From Myotis daubentonii (lineage: Eukaryota > Chordata > Mammalia > Chiroptera > Vespertilionidae), in NCBI RefSeq assembly GCF_963259705.1, contig NC_081846.1:54527205-54591204 (forward strand): DNA of 64,000 nt. Direction: 5' to 3'. The position numbers and the translations under genes were made by a program. Positions within the stretch are counted from its first letter, which is position 1. The number at the start of each line of letters is the position of its first letter. The notes below the pieces were generated by a model, which saw nothing but the letters and a program-made list of their open reading frames with translations, was not told where the DNA came from and did not search any database. Below are positions 46,691 to 59,654 of this stretch, piece by piece.

Positions 46691-49523
46691 ATCTAATATT
46701 TTAGAGTTTTAATTTAGTCAGTTAAACCTATTTGTATATGACTATTTTATTTGATTACCAAGTGTTAATTTAAGGAGAAGGATAAAGTTAATTTGGCCAC
46801 ATATTTAGAGATGAAATAGCATTTGATTTTTCCATGAAATTGAAGACAAACATTCCAGTTGGCATCATTTGTTAGTGATATAAAAAATGGAAAATAAACA
46901 GTTATCTTGTTGATTTAGTAACATGCATTTCTATCTCTGATAAAGAATTCTTGTTAACAAGATGACATTTTGAACTACACATGGAAAATATAAAAATCAT
47001 TAGCATTAACACCACTCATGCTATGGCAGAGTGACATAATTCCATTGCCATTAAAAATGGGGTTGGAGGGGTCTAATCCCTTGAAAGCAATTAGTAGCAA
47101 TTATTAGGTAAACTACAACTCTAATTATTTTGTTTTAGTATAATGCATTTTATTCAAACTAAACTGTAAAGTACAGTCATGTGAATTAAACTTTCATTTG
47201 GTTTATTTTTTTAAAACTTATTTAGAATAGCTGGGCAAAGGTTCTAGCATATGCATATTGTACATATTCAAAACAATATGCCCACTGATTTGGTTCTCAA
47301 TAAAATAATGGGGAGAAGGGTGAAAATAGTTCATTTTGACCATGCAGAAATACACAAAATACAAAATACTAAAGGAAAATGCAGATTCCTTCCAATGTTT
47401 ATATGATTGGTAACACCTATCTATTTCTAAGCCTATCATTGTATATAGTAGAAGGGCATGTTTGAAACCCTGTAGACCTTTGTCTTTCTGAAAATGTGAA
47501 CTGAGACAGGTCAGGGTGAAGTGTTTGAAATCAGAGTTAGTGAAACCTACACTATAAATGAGAGAAAAATGAAAATAAAGATACAATTCAGAACCCATTG
47601 CTCTTCTGCTTGGCAAAATTTTAAAAATCTGTTGGTTTGAGCAATAATAGCAATAGAAAAAACTAAAGATGGTATTTATATAATATTCCTGAACCAAACA
47701 AATGCAAGTTTCAGCCTACTTAGAATCTATTCTTGATATATTTACAAATAGAACTTATCGTCTGTGTGAGATATATTCAAATATATGTCACATTGGAATG
47801 CATCTCTGACCTCTGGAGTGTTGTTAAGATAAATGCCAAAAGCTAATTATGCATCCATGTTCAAAGGTCAGACGGAAGACTATTCCACTATATTTTACAA
47901 TGGCGGTCTCTTAAAACAATTGCAAAATGGAAAGCTTTATAAAGAATATAATAAGATGTTTTCTCCCAGTACAATTTTGATTTCAAGACCTGAATCTTTT
48001 TTAACTGATTATATAAAATACGTATACTATTCATATACAAAAGATATTCTATTGATTAGCTAATGTAAAAATACTGAGATAAAATGAAATTTTGAAGAAG
48101 AGCAGAGGGTGATCTAAATAGGAAATGGTAATTCCTTAATTACTATAAAATTGTACGCAGAAGTGATCTGTTTTAATATTTCTTTTAAATAACAAGAACT
48201 AGAAGCTAGAATAGGAATGTAACTCAATGTAAGTGACTCATTTTTGGTTTCCTATACATTATTCCCTTTAAATACTCTCAATGTCTCATAGATACATCAA
48301 ATGAATGATCTCTTAGGCTAAAAATTCTCTACACAAATTGATACTGATATACAGACTGAGATTCATCCATTTTGTTTATAGTTCCCAAGGTCATTTCAAT
48401 ATTATTCAAAACTTTTTAATAGGGTATTTCCCTTCCTCCATATTACCAGGTAAACATGGGGTGTGATGACAGGAATGAAGAGGACATACATCACTGGGTG
48501 TCAGTCTATGTTGTAATCTCAATACACCAGTAAAATAAATTATTATTTCATTTTGTACTGTAAATCTCTTTAGATTTGTTGAAAATCAAATACATTAGTA
48601 TAGCCTAATTCCTATGTATCTTTATTCATTTAGGAACAAATTTTAGCACTGTACAGCGAGAGACACAAATGTGTTATATTACCTCTCAATACAATTACCT
48701 TTGCTACACTATTAGGTAAATATTTATTAAGATGATTGATTTCAGTAAACAGGATAGAACAATCTTTAAAATTTTTTGGACATTACCCATTGTGATATAT
48801 AGTTCAACACAATCACATACTTACATATATGTAACCAAAACAAAAATTTCACAAATGAACACTTACTCTTACTATAAACAATGTGTCCTGATATTTTCTA
48901 TTGTAGGATATTCTATTTCATTTAAAAATACCAGTCATTATTTATTAAATCTATTTCAGGACTTAAAAATTAATTGTAGCCTGCAATTTGAGAATCACTG
49001 GTAGAGACTATGGCTCTGAGACTGAGAAACAGTAACTAACTCACACAGAAATCACATCTTAATCCATTTATGTAAGCCTCTAACCAATAATAATAATAAT
49101 ACTTTACTCTTCAAATCAATATTTTTCAATTTCTGAAGTTTCTGCCATGTTAAGTTTAAGGACATATTATTGTAATGGCATATACCACACATCTTTTCCT
49201 GATCTATTTTGACTTAGTTTTCCATCTCTCCCATTCCTTCTCAAGGAAAATATAGCATTATATACTATCCTTTCTAGTTAAACCCTGCTTATGACTAAAT
49301 TTAATTTATATTCAGCCATTTTAAAAGACACATTCTATGTAATTGGCGTAACCCAAATGTATTCTATAATTTTCTAAAATATGATTACTTCTAAACATTA
49401 AGACATTGTTCTATTGAACTTCAATGTTTATAAATGTAAATTAGAAATATGTATCCTCCAAAAAAGATTTTAAAGGAAAGAGTTTTGTTATTGTTATTGT
49501 TATTTTAACTGGACAATTATAAA
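46691..49523. other. Long repeat-poor block of intron 1
   Basis: No transposon recognised over 2.8 kb. About 46740-47260 has TAATCC and TAATTA-type motifs and low repeat content, which may mark conserved non-coding DNA. The 159-codon antisense frame at 47218-47697 lacks domains. Confidence 0.35.
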
Positions 49524-49993
49524 CTAGAGGCCTGGTGCATGAAATTCGTGCACGGGGGGGGGGGGGGCGCATCCCTCAGCCCAGCCTGCACTTCTCCAAT
49601 CTGGGACCCCTCAGAGGATGTCCGACTGCCGGTTTAGGCCCGATCCCAACCACTCGCCTGCCTGCCAGCCTGATCACCTCTTAACCACTCCCCTGCCAGC
49701 CTGATCGAAACCTAACTGCTCCCCTGCCGGCCTGATCACCCCAACTGCCCTCCCCTGCCAGCCCGGTCACCCCTAACTACCCTCCCCTGCTGGCCTGATC
49801 ACCCCTAACTGCCCTCCCCTGCAGGCCTGGTTGCCCCTAACTGCCCTCCCCTGCCGGCCATTTTGTGGCTGTGGGTGTCATCATCTTTGAGGGTGTGGCA
49901 GTCAATTAGCATATTCCCTCCTTATTGGCTGTGAGCTCTGCCATCTTGAGGGCAGGGCAGTAAATTAGCATATTCCCTCTTTATGAGATAAGA
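49524..49993 (-). mobile_element. HeliBat-type Helitron with minisatellite core and doubled 5' end
   Basis: Antisense: CTAGAGGCCTGGTGCATGAA, hairpin atgaaattcgtgca, a G-run of about 13 (49555-49567), tandem units like cctaactgccctcccctgcc (49650-49860). Near the 5' end ttagcatattccctc occurs twice (49907 and 49965), so the 5' terminal segment is duplicated. Confidence 0.9.
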
Positions 49994-50828
49994 TAGCAGA
50001 GAAAAAAAACGCTTTCTACTCAACTCTCACATTTGAAGTGACCTTGAACCAGTCCACCCTCTCTTAAAAGAGCAATTAATATGGGCCTGCACATTTAAGT
50101 GTTAAAATCTTCAGAAAAACATAACAATTTATTTTAGGATTGTTTGTAAATATCATTAAGTTCTCTGTGAATGCATATAAAAATGCATTTTTCTGACTTA
50201 TCAGAACTCTTGAGCACAGTCTTCAACGAAATAAATTTTTCTAGTTTTATAATCCAGAATCTAACAGCAATCCCATGAGCAGTAAGATTAACTTTTTCAT
50301 GTCCTTTTGATAAGTCTTATCTCATTTGAGAATGGATTAATAGAGAAGAAAGCAGTTTGTTTTCAATTCAGAATTTTCTTCCCTAAAAGTATTTGTCGTA
50401 ACAATTTTTAAAGCAACCACTTTTTCTGCCTTTTTGTTAGATACTGGGTATTAGAAAATATGATGTGCTATATACTCTCCACTAGTCAGAACAGATTCAC
50501 TTTCCACTCTTATCTACGCTCTATCTTTATGGATTGCATCATCAGGCCCCGTTGCTTCTACCTTCCAACTGAGTTCAGCCAATGAGAGATAATGACATAA
50601 GACTAGAGTAGCAGAAATACATAGACAAATGTATTTTATAAGCATGACCTGAGAGCTAGTTTTAAAAGTGTTTATTATTTACAAAGCCTCCAAACTTGTC
50701 ATTTCTCATTAATGTTAAAATATTTCACAGAAAACTAAGGTATTCATTTAACTAATGTTAAAACATGTATTTTCTACACATAACATTTCGCCACATTATT
50801 TACATACTATGCTTTAATACAATGTGTT
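49994..50828. other. Intronic unique DNA
   Basis: No feature recognised. Confidence 0.4.
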
Positions 50829-51155
50829 GTTACTACCTATTTCATTAACTAAGATACAGAATTTTAACTTCTTGGTTTTCCCATTCATCCCATTACCTTT
50901 TATTTTCAATTATAAAATTAAGAAACTGATATTAACTCATAGATTTGATGTTAATATTTAACATATGAATCCATTATTTAATCTACAGAAGTTACCTTTT
51001 TGTCATTACCAAATAAATGCAGGATTTTTACTTCTTGGTTTTCTTGGCCATATACTCATTACCTTTTATTTTTAATTATGAAATTAAGAAAATTGAGCAT
51101 TAACATTTAGTTTCAATGTTAATATACTACGTGTGCATCCATATTTATTCTAGAG
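50829..51155. repeat. Two-copy tandem duplication, period about 165 bp
   Basis: Shared ordered blocks: acttcttggttttc at 50867 and 51030; cattaccttttatttt at 50891 and 51058; aaattaagaaa, gatgttaatat and gcatccat-like ends. Copies differ at perhaps a fifth of positions, so the event is old. Not a recognised transposon. Confidence 0.7.
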
Positions 51156-51834
51156 GCATTCCTCATTTTTACCATGTAAACAAAAGTATTATACCAATAT
51201 AAAAGGTTATGCTTTAACCTCTAATTATATTAGACTGTATTACATAGGACATTAGATATGAAGGTATCAGTTCAGAGATTAGCTTATCATAGGAGCTCAA
51301 GAAAATACTAGCTGACCTAAAATCTAAGCATAAGTCAAGCACAACTTTGAATTTCACTTAGTATGTTATATTTTCCCAAAAAAATGAACCCATCTATTTT
51401 TACTAGCACATTACTTTGAAATTAGGTATTTAAAATCTGGTATCTACCCTAAATATAGATTATACCACTCCAGTAATACAACTTAAATCTATCATATATA
51501 CAATAGTAATTCAATCACATAAAATATATCTATTCTAAAGTAGCACAATAAACCACTCTGTCTCCTTTCCTATGTATTTTTAATAAAAGCAGTTGAGTTC
51601 CTTTCTAAAGTATCTAATTGGGGAGGTGGCAATTAGGTTTCATTTACTTATGCAAAGTAAATGTGTTATTTCATTTTTACACATATAAGAAAAAATAGAA
51701 CTGAGAATAAGGTTTGGAGAGCAAAACCCTCTGTCATAGGAATAGAACTAAGAAGGCTTTATAAATCATCATGTAAAAACTTCAAGATTTTTTTAAATCT
51801 CATTTACTTGGAAAACTCTACCCAGGCAAGCTTT
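51156..51834. other. Intronic unique DNA
   Basis: AT-rich; no feature recognised. Confidence 0.4.
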
Positions 51835-51847
51835 AAAGACCAGCCAG

Positions 51848-52041
51848 AGTAAAGAGATCAACCAAAGGACTTGTATGCATGCATATGAGCATAACCAATG
51901 GACACAGACCGGGGCGGGGCGGGGCGGGGAGGGGTGAGAGCATGTGCTGGAGGAGGGGGGCAGTCGGGGAGAGGTCAATGGGGGGAAAAGGAGACTTATG
52001 TAATACTTTAAACAATAAAGAATTTAAATTTAAAAAAAGAA
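51848..52041 (+). mobile_element. Tiny 5'-truncated L1 (3'UTR only)
   Basis: agatcaaccaaaggacttgt through G-rich 3'UTR (ggggcggggcggggcgggga) to aaacaataaagaatttaaa. Perfect 13-bp duplication aaagaccagccag at 51835-51847 and 52042-52054. Confidence 0.95.
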
Positions 52042-52054
52042 AAAGACCAGCCAG

Positions 52055-52764
52055 GGGATACACAGGTCAGTGAAGTTCATTGGTTGACATGAAATACTCC
52101 AGAGTCAAGTTCAGCATTGAAAGGTTCAGGGGTGAAAGTCTTCCAATGCTAAGCTAATTCTGACTCAGAATTAACGTCATCACAACATACAGTACTGTAC
52201 TTATTACTGTCACTGTGACCTAAAGAATATGTTCTCTCCTAGAAAGCTTCATATCTGATGGTTAAGGATTAAAAGTGTTTTGAGAAATCAGGAACAGTTT
52301 TAATTAGCCAGAAGAATTTCAAAGGGTTGTGGTACCTCACAATTGAGTTCCTGTCTTGTTTGCCCACCTGATCCTCAAGATATGTTTTGAATTCTGGACT
52401 TGATTCTTATCTTGTTCTTAAAAATCCTTCTAGAGTCTCGGTTCTGCCAATTTACCAAATTTTATACCCTGAAAATTGTGTTAACGGCTGCTTCATTTCC
52501 TTACTTCTGCATCATGCTGTCTTTAGCCTCTTCATGTTGCTTACTCTTAAGTGCCCTACAGGTCTCCATCTGTCTTATGATAGGCCTTCTTCTGTTATCC
52601 TGCTATGTCCTTTCTTCCTTAAGCATCTGCTACATCCCCATGAGCTTGTTTGATGTTCAAGTACAAGTTTTACAGATATGACCTACCCCTCTGCTGCTGA
52701 TGCTCCCTTTTAGGGGGTCAACAAAAGTCATGTTGGGTAAATGCTTAGAGGTATGTGGAGCTGC
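52055..52764. other. Intronic unique DNA
   Basis: Nothing recognised; overlapping small frames at 52387-52681 have no motif. Confidence 0.4.
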
Positions 52765-52920
52765 ATAGTACCTGGATTGAAATTTTGTTTCACTTTATTT
52801 AGGAATCTTCTGTAATTTCTCTGTATCTTGAGTGACTTATTAAAAGATATAAAGTGCTTGAGTCTGGCAAGCATGTAGTAAGTTCTCCATAAATAATATT
52901 TATATTATTATTTCTACTAT
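52765..52920 (+). mobile_element. MIR-like 3' half
   Basis: tcttgagtgacttattaaaa, aaagtgcttgagtctggcaa, gtagtaagttctccataaat fit the MIR 3' half. Confidence 0.55.
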
Positions 52921-54860
52921 GGGAGCTACAAATTCAGTAAGGCATGATTCTTTCCCACAAAGCGCTTACAGACCTCATGTTAAGTACAACGCACAATGAT
53001 ACACATAATTCTTAAAATTAAATACTTCGTGGATAGGTAAAACAGTAGACTGAAAAAATTATATAAGAATTAGAAAACTGGAGAAAAGATCTGAAAAAGT
53101 TACACAGAATATAAAACAGAATGATAATATGAAAATATGCTAATTTTTTTAAATGGAGGATAATATGTTAAAGTCTAACATATAACTAATTGGAAGTTCT
53201 AATAGTTAAGAATAGAGAAAATGAGAAGGAGCACTGGTTGAAAATAATAGGTGAAAATGATAGACAACATGAATCCTTGGATTCAGTAATCACAATGAAT
53301 CACAAACAGGAAAATTAAAATATAATTCACACCTACACCTATCATGTGAAATTATAGAATGACACATTTTCAAAACAGCAAAGAAAAAAAGGATCACCTA
53401 CAAAGTAATGATAAATTAATCAAAATAGAAGCTAGAAGAGAGTAAAACACTAACTTCAGTATACTAAAAAAAAATGTTAACCTAGAAGTGAATACCCAGC
53501 TAAGCTAATATTCTCGAAAGACACTTAAGAAAAACAGAAACTGAGTCAATTTATTACCACGAATCCTTTCTAACAGAATTTCTAAGTATATACTTCAGGA
53601 AGAAATAAAATTATTCCATAAAGGATGTCTGAGATGCTAGATGAAATCCTGAGCCAAGAAACTAAAAGACATAAACAAATATGATAAAAATAAATTTAAA
53701 AATCAACTTCATGACCTCTAAGATCCTTTCTAGTTGAACAATACTTGAATTTTTTTATATTAAGCTATTTCCACATCAGTATAACAATCACTTTTTATCT
53801 CTATGTAAATACCTATCTGTACTTTAGCCTAAGATAATAACATTTGTAATCTTCTCATATAGCAATACCCTTCTCCTTTCCTGCCAACCAAAACCCTGAT
53901 GTTTTTATTGACATATTGTAAACTTGTAGAAGTCATTAGTATCAATTATAGAAAGGGAATACAGATATACATATACATTTTTAAATAAAATTAGCAATGT
54001 TTACCTATTGCATCATGAATAAAGACTTGTTCTTTACAACTTCGTCAGAATCTAAAAACTTAGAGTAGTACACAAGTATTTAGCCTTCTCAGCATAAATT
54101 GGGACAGTCCTGAGTTGGCCTACATACACAGTAGTCAATTATACAAATTATTTAAACAAATAATACCGTAGTGTCTGCAGTTTAATGATTTATAGGTGAT
54201 TTGGACTTGAATATTAAATAATTTGCAAACTGGAAATGGAAAGAAGATTCCTAATATAAGAAAGCCAACAAAGCAAGTCAGAGTGGAATTAATTAAATAA
54301 TATTTGTAAGGTATTATGGCTTGAATAAATAAGAAAATTTCAAAATATTTTTAGATAACTAAAATGGTACTGAGGAATAAGATAAATAAAACATTATAAG
54401 ATGAACTTCAATGATAAGAAAAGCAGAGAAAAGAAGTAACTTCAAAAGTAAATTTCAGTGATATTTTTCCTTTAACCTCAGTGATTGTGGATAAGTGATA
54501 AGTTTTATCATATCATTAATAAAATGGTAGAAATCTTAGGCACACAGTTTACTAAAAATTTGACTTTTATTACATTTAATAGCCACTTTAAGCAAAGTGA
54601 TTTTCCTAATTATACAAATACCAAAACCATAGGAGAGGAAATAGGGAAAGGCTGCTTTATTTATTTGCCATTTTAGAGCTAATAAAGAATAAAAACAAAA
54701 AACTTGTGCTCTTAAATTCCCTAATTATCTAAAATTTCAAGGGGCATAGAGAAAGAAAATAAAAATACCCTAAACACAAAAAAAATGAAATTAGATTTGA
54801 AATGGGAAGCAATGAGAGAGCACTATGGGGAATCAAAAGAGATTAAACTGAAGAAAGGCA
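52921..54860. other. Intronic unique DNA
   Basis: AT-rich. No repeat or exon recognised. Confidence 0.4.
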
Positions 54861-55181
54861 TCTACACTAATAAAAGAGAAAGATGAAAATTGACCATACA
54901 TTCACGACACCCACCAGCCAATCAGGAGTGAGCATGCAAATTAACTCAACAAAGATGGAGGGTTAATTTGCATATGCAGGCACTGAGCGGCTGAGGGTGG
55001 GGCAGGATGCTTGCGTCGTCACCATGGTGACAACACAGGCATGCCACACCACCCCAGCTGCTCCAGGCCTCTGGGCAGCATGGGAAGGCAGAAAGAAGGC
55101 TCTGACGGAGCAAAGGCAGTGACAGCAGCTAGGGGAAGGAAGGCCCATTCTTGCACAAATCTTCATGCATCGGGCTTCTAG
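54861..55181 (+). mobile_element. Helitron, chimeric interior
   Basis: 5' TCTACACTAATAAAAGAG after host A; hairpin gcacaaatcttcatgc and CTAG (gggcttctag) before host T. The interior has perfect 12-bp inverted repeats ATGCAAATTAAC (54934-54945) and GTTAATTTGCAT (54962-54973), as if two Helitron 5' segments were joined head to head. Confidence 0.9.
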
Positions 55182-55384
55182 TTTGTAATAAAATAAAGCT
55201 GCTCTTTATTTTCATCAAAGTCACCGATGGCTTGATCAAACAAGTAAACTAAAACACAATTTTAATTCATAATAGCATGTATTAAATCACTAGAAATGTT
55301 TATACACACTGAATAATTATAAAAGCAGTGTTTATTAAAATACATTTAATTTTTAAAATTGAGCTATCAGCTGTTAAAGTGTGT
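55182..55384. other. Intronic spacer
   Basis: Nothing recognised. Confidence 0.4.
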
Positions 55385-56650
55385 ATATTTTGGGGGGACA
55401 CCATATATATGTATCATATCTTCTTTATCCGATCATCTATTGAAGGACACTGGTTATTTCCATGTCTTGGCCACTGTGAGTAATGCTATAATGAACATAG
55501 GGGTGCATAAATCTTTGTGAATAAATGTTTTTGAGTTTTTTAGGTAGAAACCCTTAAGAGAAATTGCTTTTATATGATAACTCTATTCTTAGTTTTTTAG
55601 GAACTGCCATACTCTTTTCCATAGTGATTGTACCAGTTTACATTTCCATCAGTAGTGAATGAGGGTTCCTTTTTCTCCACAATCTCTCCAACACTTGTTA
55701 ATAATAGCCATTCTAACAGGTGTGAAGTGGTGTCTCATTGTAGTTTTGATTTGCACTTCCCTAATAGCTAGTGAAGTTGGACATCTTTTCATATATCTGA
55801 TGGCCATTTGTATGTCTTCTTGGGAGAGGTATCTGTTCAGGTCCTTAGTCCATTTTTTAATTGGATTGTTTGTTGTTTAGTTGTATGAGTTCTTTATATA
55901 GTTTGGATATTAACCCCTTGTCAGAGCTGTTTTGTGCAAATATCATCTCCCATTCAGTTGGTTGCCTTTTTGTTTTATTGTTGGTTTCTTTTGCTGTGCA
56001 GAAACTTTTTAGTTTTATATAGTTCCATTCATTTATTTTTGCCTTCCCTTGGGATCAAATTCATAAAATGTTCCCTAATACCAAGCTCCATAAGTTTATT
56101 ACCTATACATTCTTCTATGTACTTTACTGTTTCAGATCTTATATTTAGTTAATTGATTCATTTTGAATTCATCACAAATGGTAATCTAACTTATTCTTTT
56201 GAGTGTGGCTTTCCAATGCTCCCATCACCATTTATTGATGAGGCATTCTTTTCTCCATTGTGTGTTTTTGGCTCCTTTGTCAAAAAAGTATTTGCTCATA
56301 CAACTGTGCTTTTATTTCTGGGCTCTTAATTCTGTTCCATTGGTCTGTGTGTCTGTTTTTCTGCCAATGCCATGCTGTTTTGATTATCATAGCTCTGTAG
56401 TATAATTTAAAGTAGTGTGATACTTTGCTTTCTTCTTTTATCTCAGGATTGCTTTGGCTCTTGGGGTTTTTCGTGGTTCCATAATTTTTTTGTTATACTT
56501 CCTTAAAAAATGACATTGGAACTTTGATGTATTGAATCTATATATTGCTTTGGGTAATATAGCCATTTTAACTATTTTGTTTATTCCAATCCATGAACAT
56601 GGAATATCTTTCCATTTCATTGTGTGTTTTTTCCATCTCTTTTAATAATG
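55385..56650 (-). mobile_element. Old L1 ORF2, antisense, about 1.27 kb
   Basis: Reverse complement of ORF2 throughout: ccatagtgattgtaccagtt, ctctccaacacttgttaata, caggtgtgaagtggtgtctc, ctttttagttttatatagtt, tctgttccattggtctgtgt, ccatgaacatggaatatctt. Short frames only. Confidence 0.93.
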
Positions 56651-56689
56651 CTATAATTGCAGTAAAAATAACAAGTAATATTCATTGTA

Positions 56690-56865
56690 AAGTTTACAAT
56701 GTGACAAAGTACTAGAACTTTACATACATTTACTCATTAAAAATATTCAAAACAGGTTAGTATTCTGAGACTTAAAGAGAATAAGATACTTTCCCAGGAA
56801 TCTTCAGCTACTACGAAGTAGAGACTGAGTTTGAACCAAGGCCGATACTCTTAGCCAATATGCTA
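56690..56865 (-). mobile_element. MIR SINE, antisense
   Basis: tttacatacatttactcatt ... ttgaaccaaggccgatactc follows an antisense MIR. Confidence 0.6.
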
Positions 56866-57489
56866 CACTACAAAGATATTATATTAGTTAAGCATAAAAT
56901 CTAAAATTCCTTAATATAACTTTAAAACACTTCAGAGTCTGGTTCAAGTCTATTTATACACTTCAACTAAGATGAATCCTAATGATTACCTAAGTGACCT
57001 AGGCCATATTTTTCCATGAACATTTCATACTCATTCCCCATTTTATTATTCAACAAAAAAAAATGTACTTATTAAGTAATTACCACGTGCCAGGCATTGT
57101 ATTAGTGCTGGCTATAAAGAAATAAAAAATACTGCATTTGCCATTAAACCATTTATAGTCCAAACAGGAAAATCAATGTCTACAATACAGTATTCATTGC
57201 ACTTCAATTAAGGTAAATAGTGGAACCCAGAAGAACAAAAGGAAAAAAACACCTAATTCACTCTGTAGGGAAGAAGGAATGTTTCATAATGAGGTGATGT
57301 TTAACTTATTTAATCTAAATAAACCTTGAGGCAAAAGAAAGAGTTAGGCAAGCAAAAACCAGGAGAAATGAGGGGCCAAAAGCATTAAAAGCAGAGAGGA
57401 CCAGATTTTTAAAAGTTTGAGCCTGTCTCTTTCTAACTAGTGGAACTTAGACTAAGTTTAACTAACGATGGTTGTTTAAATGTCACTTC
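56866..57489. other. Intronic DNA with an ancient-repeat-like patch
   Basis: 57060-57180 (taattaccacgtgccaggca ... ctggctataaagaaataaaa) resembles an old CR1/L2-type repeat. The rest is unrecognised. Confidence 0.4.
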
Positions 57490-57800
57490 CTCATTCCTCA
57501 AAAAAGTAAAAATATAACTACCATATGATCTAAAAATCCTGCTTCTGGGTATATATCCAAAAGAAATAAAATCACTATCTCAAAGAGATATCTGCATGCC
57601 ATGTCCATTGCCACATTATTTACAATATCCAAGATATAGAAACAACCAAAGTCTGTCAGTAGATAAATAGATAAAATTAACACAATGGAATATTATTCAC
57701 CATGCATAAGAAAGAAATACTGCCTTTTGCAAAACTGCATTTTGCTAAGTAAAATAAGTAAAAAAAAAAAAAAGAAAGAAACAAATATTGTATGTTCTTA
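57490..57800 (+). mobile_element. Old L1 ORF2 3' end
   Basis: accatatgatctaaaaatcc, ctgcttctgggtatatatcc, acaatggaatattattcacc, tttgctaagtaaaataagta are L1 ORF2 3' blocks in sense. Confidence 0.85.
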
Positions 57801-58267
57801 ACTCTGAGAATTATTGCGAAGGTAATGGGGAATTTAAGCAGTGAAATGTCTGTTTCTGGTTTCAATTTCAGAAACCATACTCTGGCAGCTGAATGGGGAG
57901 AAGGTTGCTTTGGGAGTAGGTGATAGGAAGAAAAAAAATACTAATTAAGAAATTAGTCCAAGAGAAAAGTGAATGTGAACTCACACTGAGGTCAAGACAA
58001 TGGGGAAAGAAGGTGTAAATTTTAGACTCCTTAGGAGAAACTTGATGAGTAATTGGATTTAAGATTGGGATAAAGTGGTTGAAAATGATTATGAGGTCAT
58101 CATGCCAGGAAAGATAAAGAACTTTTGACGAGAAAATAATGAGTTTAATTTTGGCAAGTTTGAGATATTTATCAGATAAATGAGTAGAGATGTCTATCAC
58201 AATGCAATGTCTAAAACACTAAACAGAGGTTAAAATGTACAATGATGCAATAAATTCGGAATTCACC
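57801..58267. other. Intronic DNA
   Basis: Possibly trailing L1 3'UTR, too diverged to call. Confidence 0.35.
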
Positions 58268-58455
58268 ATGGAAAGCAGCAGTTCTCCATCTGGCTGCCCA
58301 TCAGATTCACTGGGAAAGCTTTTTATAAATATAGAAGCTTAGGTTTTATTTTCATAGACTTTTTGGTACTTCGAAGATAAGCTTTGAGCATCAATGTTTT
58401 TAAAAAGCTAAATGTGTGACTCTGATGCATAATTACAACTAAGAATCGCTGGTGG
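58268..58455. mobile_element. MER5A-like hAT MITE
   Basis: cagcagttctccatctggct ... cccatcagattcactgggaa ... gtgactctgatgcataatta ... actaagaatcgctgg: eroded MER5A with recognisable ends. Confidence 0.65.
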
Positions 58456-58779
58456 GTAATTTGACTCATGACTATAGATTGGATTCATGGTTTTCAAACA
58501 TTAGGTTGCACCAGTTAGGGAATGTTGGAGAAGAAATTATCAGAACAATTATGATAATAACAACAACTCATAATTTTTTAAGCACCTATGACAGGAACTG
58601 TGCTAATGACTTTACATATATTATTTGAAGTGAAAGAAAAGCAGGAGTATAATCAAAGTCAAGTCACCTCTTCAATAATATCTTCCATGGCAGTTATGTT
58701 GATGTTTCTCATCTTAATTGGCATTTTGAATATACTAAATTACACAATTCTATCTAATTCAAGTGTCTATAACTCTACA

Positions 58780-58905
58780 TGGTATAACACAATGGCTAAG
58801 AGCAAGAGCTCTAGAGCTATACTTCCAGGATTGAATCCCATATCATCCTTTCCTTTGTTGGCAATTTTTATCTTAGGCAAGCTACTTAGTCTCTTTTTTA
58901 GTATA
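58780..58905 (+). mobile_element. MIR SINE fragment
   Basis: acacaatggctaagagcaag, agctctagagctatacttcc, attgaatcccatatcatc, ttaggcaagctacttagtct fit a sense MIR. Confidence 0.65.
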
Positions 58906-59029
58906 TTATATGTAATCAAAGTATAATATGTACATATATACATATATATGAAAGTACTAAACATATATATAATTGTAATCTTATAAAATAATGTAAATTA
59001 CTTGAAAGGATAGATTTGTTTTCTAACTT

Positions 59030-59215
59030 TTGTAGCTTTTTCATAATTCCAAAAATTAGTATCTCCATTTTACAGATGACAATACTGAGAAATGAGAGAT
59101 TAGGTAACATTTCTAAAATAAAAATTGCCAGTAAAATGGAAAATATGGAATCCAAATAAGTCCAGCTCTAAAACTCTAGCTCTTAACTACTGTGCTATAT
59201 TGCCTCCCTCCAGAC
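59030..59215 (-). mobile_element. MIR SINE, antisense
   Basis: agtatctccattttacagat, gacaatactgagaaatgaga, ccaaataagtccagctctaa, ctactgtgctatattgcctc: antisense MIR. Confidence 0.75.
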
Positions 59216-59637
59216 TATACAATAAACTCAAATTCTTATTAGATTTAATAAGATTTTTAAAAAACTCATAGGATAAGTGGTATACACTTATATGCAGCAC
59301 ATTTTGCAATGGGCTTCATTGAAACTGGGCTCTGTTGCCTTTTAGAAAGATAAGCTTGATAAAGAAATACCCAATTATCTTTTTAACTTATTCTGATAAT
59401 ATTCCCATATTATCATTTTTAAAAGGTTTAATTGGGGAAAGGATCACTTCACTAAAGTCTTTTATCTTCTTTTTGAGGAAAAAAATGTTTAAATGTTTAA
59501 AAGTTTGAAAGCAACCCAAAGCCCTATAATTTCCAAGGTTTTTTCCAGAAATGGGTCTATGATTTTAAAACTGAAAACTTATTGGCTCCCTACCATATGT
59601 ATGGCTCATTCCCAGGCAATGTGAAGTCGCAAGGATT
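59216..59637. other. Intronic unique DNA
   Basis: Nothing recognised. Confidence 0.4.
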
Positions 59638-59654
59638 AATAAAAGCAACCTCAC

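Noticed and set aside
47218..47697. 159-codon open frame on the minus strand (same strand as SLC4A10)
   Set aside because: Longest frame outside transposons, but very rich in F, Y, S and I as expected from AT-rich DNA, with no domain, no Kozak or splice support and no known homologue I recognise.
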